Source of the DNA: JAHRAW01 sp965226545
GTDB lineage: Bacteria > Pseudomonadota > Gammaproteobacteria > Arenicellales > Poriferihabitantaceae
Length of the DNA: 64,000 nucleotides
Assembly (NCBI GenBank): GCA_965226545.1
Contig: OZ245364.1
Span: 186,001-250,000, forward strand
Direction of reading: 5' to 3'
Shown: piece by piece, positions 59,259-64,000 of the stretch
Numbering within the stretch: the stretch's first letter is position 1
How the letters are laid out: the number at the start of each line of letters is the position of its first letter
Program-made: the position numbers and the translations under genes
The notes under the pieces: generated by a model
Seen by the model: the letters and a program-made list of their open reading frames with translations, nothing else
Databases searched by the model: none
Told to the model about the DNA's origin: nothing

Positions 59259-60413
59259 ATGAATTTGGACAACCGACGATGCGCGCGGCAACGCGCATCA
59301 ACCAAGGCGGCGTTGTGGCTGGCGTCGTTTATCATCCTTGTTGCGCCGCCGGCCATCGCCGATTGGCAACTCAATCTGCCGCGCGGCGTTTCGGAAATCA
59401 GCCGCGAAGTGTACGACATGCACATGATGGTGCTGTATATCTGCACGGTCATCGGCATCGTCGTGTTTGGCGCGATGTTTTACAGCATCCTCAAACACCG
59501 CAAATCGCGCGGCGCAACCCCGGCAAAATTTTCGCACAGCACCGCAGCCGAAGTGATTTGGACAATCATCCCGCTGCTGGTGTTGGTGGCGATGGCAATC
59601 CCGGCGGCCAAGGCGTTAATTAAAATGGAAGACACCGGCGGGCATGAATTGACCGTGGAAATCATCGGGCATCAATGGAAATGGGAATACGCTTACCCCG
59701 AGCAAGGCATTCGTTTTTTCAGCAACCTCGCCGAAAACAGCCGCAAGGCGCGGGTGTTGAATTCGGGCATCGACCCGGCCAGCGTCGATAATTATCTGCT
59801 CGAGGTCGATAAACCGATGGTGTTGCCGGTCGGCGCCAAGGTGCGATTTTTGTTGACCTCGAACGATGTTGTGCATGCGTGGTGGGTGCCGGATTTTGCG
59901 GTCAAGAAAGATGCAATCCCCGGCTTCATCCGCGAGATGTGGACGGTGGTTGACGAGCCCGGCACCTATCGCGGGCAATGCGCCGAGTTGTGCGGACGCG
60001 ATCACGGCTTTATGCCCATCGTGGTCGAAGCGGTGCCGACCAATGATTTCGACGCATGGGTGCAATCCACGCGCCAAGCGGCCGCCGCCGAAGCCGACTC
60101 GGCCGACCGCGAATGGTCGCAAGATGAACTCTTAACGCGCGGCGAAGCGGCGTATAACGTCTCCTGCGTCGCCTGCCATCAAGCCGATGGACAAGGCATC
60201 GCCGGCGTTTTCCCGGCGCTCGATGCAAGCAAATTAAGTTTGGATGAACATTTAAACATCATCCTAAACGGCGTCGCCGGCACCGCCATGCAGGCGTTTG
60301 GCGCGCAGTTAAGCGATGTCGATATCGCCGCAATCATCACTTACGAACGCCACGCCTGGGGGCAGGAAAGCGGCGATGTAGTGCAGCCGTCGGCGGTCAA
60401 GGCGGCGCGATGA
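59259..60413 (+). CDS. coxB: Cytochrome c oxidase subunit II with C-terminal cytochrome c
   Basis: CoxB receives electrons at its CuA centre and passes them to heme a. The 384-residue protein has an N-terminal signal/anchor, two TM helices (about residues 47-70 and 94-116), then the periplasmic cupredoxin domain: GHQWKWEYAYPEQGI near residues 137-151, VVHAWWVPDF near 203 and the CuA ligands CAELCGRDHGFM near residues 240-251. Unlike many aa3 enzymes it has a cytochrome c domain, with CVACHQADGQG near residue 300 and an MQAFGAQLS axial-Met region near 347, so the oxidase is probably of caa3 type. The order coxB, two small genes, coxA, small gene, ctaG, coxC follows. Confidence 0.95.
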   Translation: MNLDNRRCARQRASTKAALWLASFIILVAPPAIADWQLNLPRGVSEISREVYDMHMMVLYICTVIGIVVFGAMFYSILKHRKSRGATPAKFSHSTAAEVIWTIIPLLVLVAMAIPAAKALIKMEDTGGHELTVEIIGHQWKWEYAYPEQGIRFFSNLAENSRKARVLNSGIDPASVDNYLLEVDKPMVLPVGAKVRFLLTSNDVVHAWWVPDFAVKKDAIPGFIREMWTVVDEPGTYRGQCAELCGRDHGFMPIVVEAVPTNDFDAWVQSTRQAAAAEADSADREWSQDELLTRGEAAYNVSCVACHQADGQGIAGVFPALDASKLSLDEHLNIILNGVAGTAMQAFGAQLSDVDIAAIITYERHAWGQESGDVVQPSAVKAAR

Positions 60414-60455
60414 TGCGCATTAATTTGCATCGCACACTTGTCGAATAAATCCATT

Positions 60456-60713
60456 ATGCAACCCACTCTCGAACACTGCCGCTCGTGCGCCGCGCCGTTG
60501 GGCAATCCCAACTTCGTCGGCGCAATCGCGCATTATTGCAAATACTGCGTCGACGCCAACGGCGCCGTTAAATCGCGCGAGGCAGTGCTCGATGAAGTGC
60601 GCCGCGCCGGGGTGCGCCAATGGATGATGAACGCCTGGAATCTTGCCGACGACGACGCCTTGACGCGCCGCGCCGATGCATACATCAACACGATGCCGCA
60701 TTGGGGGGCGTAA
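60456..60713 (+). CDS. Zinc-ribbon protein in the cox cluster
   Basis: The 85-residue protein (ATG 60456) begins MQPTLEHCRSCAAPLGNPNF and has a zinc-ribbon pattern CxxC (CRSC) and CxxC (CKYC) near residues 8-31, followed by an alpha-helical tail with REAVLDEVRRAGVRQWMMNAW. Proteins like it are annotated as putative zinc-ribbon domains of unknown role. It lies between coxB and coxA, which are usually adjacent, and its stop precedes the next start by 1 bp (TAAAATG). It may assist assembly or be an inserted gene. Confidence 0.75.
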   Translation: MQPTLEHCRSCAAPLGNPNFVGAIAHYCKYCVDANGAVKSREAVLDEVRRAGVRQWMMNAWNLADDDALTRRADAYINTMPHWGA

Positions 60714-60714
60714 A

Positions 60715-60975
60715 ATGACGGCGCCGCAATCGATTGATTTTCAAGAGGCGTTACTCGAAGAGTTCGCGCGCGCCGAATCGCGCGGGCGCAACAGTTGCGA
60801 AATCCGCGCCAGTGATTTGCACCGCACGGTCGGCGGCTATCCGGGCAACAACCATCGCATGCCGGTTTGTTGCGATGTGATGTACGGCGAAATGCGCGAC
60901 ACCGACGAAGTGGTCGATGCGCCGCCGAAAGGCAAGGGCGCATCGCTTAAAATTCGCTATTGTTTGCCGCGTTGA
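60715..60975 (+). CDS. Small conserved protein of unknown function (GGYPG-NHRMP motif)
   Basis: The 86-residue protein starts MTAPQSIDFQEALLEEFARA and carries LHRTVGGYPGNNHRMPVCCDVMY near residues 36-58, a strong motif that recurs in small proteins next to DNA-handling genes, with conserved His and Cys residues like those of an HNH or zinc-binding active site. Function is not established. It is coupled to the zinc-ribbon gene and precedes coxA by 121 bp. Why the pair sits in a cytochrome oxidase cluster is not clear. Confidence 0.6.
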   Translation: MTAPQSIDFQEALLEEFARAESRGRNSCEIRASDLHRTVGGYPGNNHRMPVCCDVMYGEMRDTDEVVDAPPKGKGASLKIRYCLPR

Positions 60976-61083
60976 CCGCGACAGTTGACCAACGATTGAT
61001 TGATTTGCATTTATAGTTACATTCATCTTTAACGACTCATTGAACGCTTGCGTTATCGAATTAACGCGTCACCCATCCGCTTT

Positions 61084-61089
61084 TGAGGA
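61084..61089 (+). promoter_or_regulatory. Ribosome binding site fixing the coxA start
   Basis: GAGGAA, 7 nt before the ATG at 61097. It supports that start over an in-frame ATG at 61040. Confidence 0.8.
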
Positions 61090-61096
61090 AACCAAC

Positions 61097-62683
61097 ATGA
61101 ACGCTTACGCCACCACCGCCGACCACGCGCACGACGACCATCACGGGCCCGCGCCCGGTTTGATGCGCTGGGTTACCACCACCAATCACAAAGACATCGG
61201 CACGTTGTATTTGTGGTTTTCGCTGATTATGTTTTTCATCGGCGGGGCGATGGCGTTGGTGATTCGCAGCGAATTGTTTCAGCCCGGGCTGCAGATTGTC
61301 GACCCGCATTTCTTTAATCAAATGACCACGATGCATGCGTTGGTGATGATTTTCGGCGTGGTCATGCCGGCGTTTGTCGGGTTGGCCAATTGGATGGTGC
61401 CGATGATGATAGGCGCGCCGGATATGGCGTTGCCGCGCATGAACAATTGGAGTTTTTGGATATTGCCGTTTGCGTTTGCGATGATGTTGTCGACCTTGTT
61501 TATGGAAGGCGGCGGCCCGGCCGCCGGTTGGACTCTCTATCCGCCGTTGGTGTTACAAGGCGGCAACAGTTTCCCGTTTATCATTTTCGCCATCCACATG
61601 CTCGGCGTGTCGTCGATTATGGGCGCGATTAACATCGTCGCCACAATTATGAATCTGCGCGCACCGGGCATGACCTATATGAAAATGCCGCTGTTCGTTT
61701 GGACGTGGTTCATCACCGCTTATTTGTTGGTGGCGGTGATGCCGGTGTTGGCCGGGGCGGTTACGATGTTGTTGACCGACAAATTTTTCGGCACCAGTTT
61801 CTTCAACGCGGCCGGCGGCGGCGACCCGGTGATGTTCCAGCATATTTTTTGGTTTTTTGGCCATCCCGAAGTCTATATCCTCATCCTGCCGTCGTTCGGA
61901 TTGGTCTCGGAAATCATCCCAACCTTTTCGCGCAAGCCGCTGTTCGGCTACACCTCGATGGTATACGCCACTTCGTCGATTGCGTTGTTGTCGTTCATCG
62001 TATGGGCGCATCACATGTTCACGGTCGGCATGCCGTTGGTCGGCGAATTGTTCTTTATGTTCACCACAATGCTGATCGCCGTGCCGACCGGCGTCAAGGT
62101 GTTCAACTGGGTGTCGACAATGTGGCGCGGTGCGTTGACCTTCGAGACGCCGATGTTGTTCGCGCTCGGCTTTGTCGTGATGTTCACCATCGGCGGATTT
62201 TCCGGCTTGATGTTGGCGATGACGCCGATTGATTTTCAATACCACGACACCTATTTTGTCGTCGCGCATTTTCATTATGTGCTGGTGCCCGGCGCGCTGT
62301 ACGGCATCATCGCCGGGGTGTATTACTGGCTGCCGAAATGGACCGGGCACATGTACAACGAAACTCTCGGGCAATGGCATTTTTGGCTGTCCACCGTATT
62401 CGTCAACGTGCTGTTTTTCCCGATGCACTTCGTCGGCTTGGCCGGCATGCCGCGCCGCATCCCGGATTACGCGGTGCAGTTCGCCGATTTCAACGCCATC
62501 GCCACGATAGGCGCATTCGGTTTTGGCTTCGCGCAAATTCTGCTGCTGGTCATCGCCGTGCAATGCATCCGCGGCGGCAAAAAGGCAAGCGCACAAGTGT
62601 GGGAAGGCGCGCATGGCTTGGAATGGACGGTGAGTTCACCGCCGCCGTATCACACCTTTTCGCCGCAGCCGGTTGTGAAGTGA
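61097..62683 (+). CDS. coxA: Cytochrome c oxidase subunit I
   Basis: CoxA holds heme a and the heme a3-CuB centre. The 528-residue protein has about twelve TM helices and starts MNAYATTADHAHDDHHGPAPG. The HCO core is complete: MTTMHALVMIFGVVMP near residues 75-90 (heme a His), WFFGHPEVYILILPSFGLVSE near residues 253-273 (CuB His and the Tyr crosslink), VWAHHMFTVGMP near 300-311, and FVVAHFHYVLVPGALYG near 387-403 with the heme a and a3 His. The KDIGTLYLWFS start is typical of aa3 oxidases. It is likely coupled to the accessory genes downstream. Confidence 0.97.
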   Translation: MNAYATTADHAHDDHHGPAPGLMRWVTTTNHKDIGTLYLWFSLIMFFIGGAMALVIRSELFQPGLQIVDPHFFNQMTTMHALVMIFGVVMPAFVGLANWMVPMMIGAPDMALPRMNNWSFWILPFAFAMMLSTLFMEGGGPAAGWTLYPPLVLQGGNSFPFIIFAIHMLGVSSIMGAINIVATIMNLRAPGMTYMKMPLFVWTWFITAYLLVAVMPVLAGAVTMLLTDKFFGTSFFNAAGGGDPVMFQHIFWFFGHPEVYILILPSFGLVSEIIPTFSRKPLFGYTSMVYATSSIALLSFIVWAHHMFTVGMPLVGELFFMFTTMLIAVPTGVKVFNWVSTMWRGALTFETPMLFALGFVVMFTIGGFSGLMLAMTPIDFQYHDTYFVVAHFHYVLVPGALYGIIAGVYYWLPKWTGHMYNETLGQWHFWLSTVFVNVLFFPMHFVGLAGMPRRIPDYAVQFADFNAIATIGAFGFGFAQILLLVIAVQCIRGGKKASAQVWEGAHGLEWTVSSPPPYHTFSPQPVVK

Positions 62684-62718
62684 CGGCGCGGATTAATCGT
62701 TACGCCGTCGCGCGACCA

Positions 62719-62817
62719 ATGAACATCAAAACCAAACGCACCTTAATTGCGCTGGCGTTGTTGGCGGCGGCGTTTTATTTTGGTTTTATATTAATGTCGG
62801 TGTTGGCATCCGGCTAA
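62719..62817 (+). CDS. Cytochrome oxidase small assembly protein-like, 32 residues
   Basis: The short frame reads MNIKTKRTLIALALLAAAFY and continues to a stop at 62815-62817: a positive start and one TM helix. Small single-TM proteins of 30-40 residues between coxA and ctaG are annotated as cytochrome oxidase small assembly proteins. It lies 35 bp after coxA. A coding function is supported by position and by the membrane-helix pattern only. Confidence 0.6.
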   Translation: MNIKTKRTLIALALLAAAFYFGFILMSVLASG

Positions 62818-62903
62818 CGTTTATTGCGCCATCGATTCGTTATAATTAACGGCATCATTAATGTCCGCCGTTTGCGCCAACCGTCGCCAATCCAAATCTC
62901 CAA

Positions 62904-63533
62904 ATGTCCAAACCAACCCCCATCGACCGTCCGCCGAATCGCAACAAAACCGTTGCGGCGTTGTTTGCGATTCCGTTGTTGATGTTTGGCTTCGGTTATT
63001 TAATGGTGCCGATATACAACATCTTTTGCGACTTGACCGGGCTCAACGGCAAGACCGGCGTAATCAGTGCGGCCGAAGTTTCGCATCAGCAGCCCGATGC
63101 ATCGCGGTTGATTCGCGTCGAATTTATGGCGGTGCTGAATGAAAATATGAAAATGGATTTTTCGCCGCGCGAATCGTATATGCAAGTCAATCCGGGCGGG
63201 CGTTATCAAACCGAATATTTTGCGCATAACTTGCGCGACCGCACAGTGGTCGGGCAGGCGGTGCCGAGCGTATCGCCGGGGCGGGCATCGAAGCATTTCA
63301 GCAAAATCGAATGCTTCTGCTTTAGCCAACAAACATTCGCCCCCGGCGAAAAACGCGAAATGCCGGTGATTTTCACGGTCGACCCCGACCTGCCGCACGA
63401 CATCGAAACCATTACGTTGTCGTATACCTTTTATGATGTAACCAAACCCGAAGACAAAGTCGAACACGAACACGACCATTCGACGCACAAGCATGCGGTT
63501 ATACACCGCCCCACCAACTCGCCAACCCACTGA
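62904..63533 (+). CDS. ctaG: Cytochrome c oxidase assembly protein CtaG/Cox11
   Basis: Cox11 delivers copper to CuB. The 209-residue protein has one TM helix (VAALFAIPLLMFGFGYLMVPI, residues 17-37), then the Cox11 domain with IYNIFCDLTGLNGKTG near residues 37-52, and the copper-binding ECFCFSQQTFAPGE near residues 135-148 in which Cys-x-Cys carries copper. The C-terminal tail is His-rich (EHEHDHSTHKHAVIHR) and may be a metal store. It lies between the small protein and coxC, the usual order. Confidence 0.94.
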   Translation: MSKPTPIDRPPNRNKTVAALFAIPLLMFGFGYLMVPIYNIFCDLTGLNGKTGVISAAEVSHQQPDASRLIRVEFMAVLNENMKMDFSPRESYMQVNPGGRYQTEYFAHNLRDRTVVGQAVPSVSPGRASKHFSKIECFCFSQQTFAPGEKREMPVIFTVDPDLPHDIETITLSYTFYDVTKPEDKVEHEHDHSTHKHAVIHRPTNSPTH

Positions 63534-63548
63534 GAATCCAAACCGACT

Positions 63549-64000
63549 ATGAACACCGCAGAAAACAGTTATTACGTCCCGCACGCCGCCAAATGGCCGA
63601 TGATTGGTTCGGTCGGCTTGACCTTGTTGCTCGGCGGGTTTGCAGCGTTGTTAAACGGCGCGGCGTTGGGCGACGACATGATGTGGGCCGGCGCGGCGGT
63701 GTTGGTGGTGATGTTTTTTGGTTGGTTTGGCACGGTGGTGACCGAATCCGAAAACGGCGCGTATAACGCTTGGGAGGATAAATCGTTCCGACTCGGCATG
63801 GCGTGGTTTATCTTTTCCGAGGTGATGTTTTTTGCCTGCTTTTTTGGCGCGTTGTTTTATGCGCGCAGTTTGTCGGTGCCGTGGCTGCTCGGCGAAGGCG
63901 ACGGCGCATTGACGCATCAATTTTTATGGAGCGCGTATACCGAATTCTGGCCGACCAACGGCCCGGGCAATTTGGGCGACAGCGATTTTCACATGGGCTG
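63549..64000 (+). CDS. coxC: Cytochrome c oxidase subunit III, cut by the window end
   Basis: The visible 150 residues start MNTAENSYYVPHAAKWPMIG, the typical YYVP start of subunit III, and contain three hydrophobic helices including FIFSEVMFFACFFGALFYAR near residues 87-106, a conserved segment of the CoxC family. The reading frame remains open at 64000, so the C-terminus is missing. It follows ctaG by 15 bp. Confidence 0.95.
   Translation, partial: MNTAENSYYVPHAAKWPMIGSVGLTLLLGGFAALLNGAALGDDMMWAGAAVLVVMFFGWFGTVVTESENGAYNAWEDKSFRLGMAWFIFSEVMFFACFFGALFYARSLSVPWLLGEGDGALTHQFLWSAYTEFWPTNGPGNLGDSDFHMG

Noticed and set aside
1..64000. tRNA, rRNA, transposase or integrase genes
   Set aside because: None was recognised in the reading frames or by eye; absence was not tested with covariance models.

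Overview
The window reads as the replication-origin region of a gammaproteobacterial chromosome. The evidence is a dnaA-dnaN-gyrB core with gammaproteobacterial-type GyrB and DnaA, the nadD-rsfS-rlmH-maf-rng order, an MlaA lipoprotein, a YhfA-like OsmC protein, SthA, GluQ-RS and a coxB-coxA-ctaG-coxC cluster. No rRNA, tRNA, insertion sequence, prophage or CRISPR array was recognised. The genus cannot be named from sequence alone. A 2,494-residue Ig-repeat autotransporter and abundant low-complexity DNA would fit an uncultured marine or host-associated lineage, but that is inference.

Layout. Positions 1-6354 hold the end of dnaA, a spacer with several DnaA boxes, dnaN, and a 1.8 kb gene-free stretch with four parS-like 16-mers where recF would normally lie, then gyrB. 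Positions 6.4-11.5 kb hold an HD-domain protein, an AlkD-like protein, ArsC, a GIY-YIG protein, a DUF2007 protein, an AI-2E family transporter and an OsmC protein. Positions 11.6-17.6 kb hold a minus-strand run degQ-like, rpe, trpE, trpG, trpC and a YqaJ/lambda-exonuclease-like gene; trpD and gph are missing from their usual places. Positions 18-20.2 kb hold an MFS transporter, a CBS-pair protein and a hypoxanthine-DNA glycosylase-like gene. Positions 20.2-27.4 kb are a defence operon: a long type III-like Mod, an AbiJ/HEPN-like protein and a type III Res, with overlapping genes and a G8 tract at the mod/abiJ junction. A class V aminotransferase lies just upstream.

Positions 29.4-38 kb hold sthA, a quinone oxidoreductase, gluQ, a frameshifted formyl-CoA transferase (frc), a mandelate-racemase-family enzyme, a beta-hydroxyacid dehydrogenase and dsbB. 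Positions 38.3-45.9 kb hold the giant autotransporter, with its own sigma70-like promoter and a rho-independent terminator. Positions 46-50.8 kb hold a four-gene GldA/GldF/GldG/DUF4340 ABC export cluster. Positions 50.9-59 kb hold mlaA, apaH, an M18 aminopeptidase, a small secreted protein, rng, maf, rlmH, rsfS and nadD. Positions 59.2-64 kb are an aa3/caa3 cytochrome oxidase cluster, cut off inside coxC.

The most unusual signal is a family of degenerate arrays with a roughly 6/12-nt period and a core like AGTRAC/GTYACT. They fill most intergenic gaps, and comparable low-complexity DNA also sits in frame inside essential or housekeeping genes: at the N-terminus of trpG, inside the M18 aminopeptidase, inside rng, at the C-terminus of rsfS, weakly in gluQ and trpE, and at the start of the secreted protein near 54.7 kb. 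Because the unit is a multiple of three, the arrays can expand in coding DNA without breaking frame.
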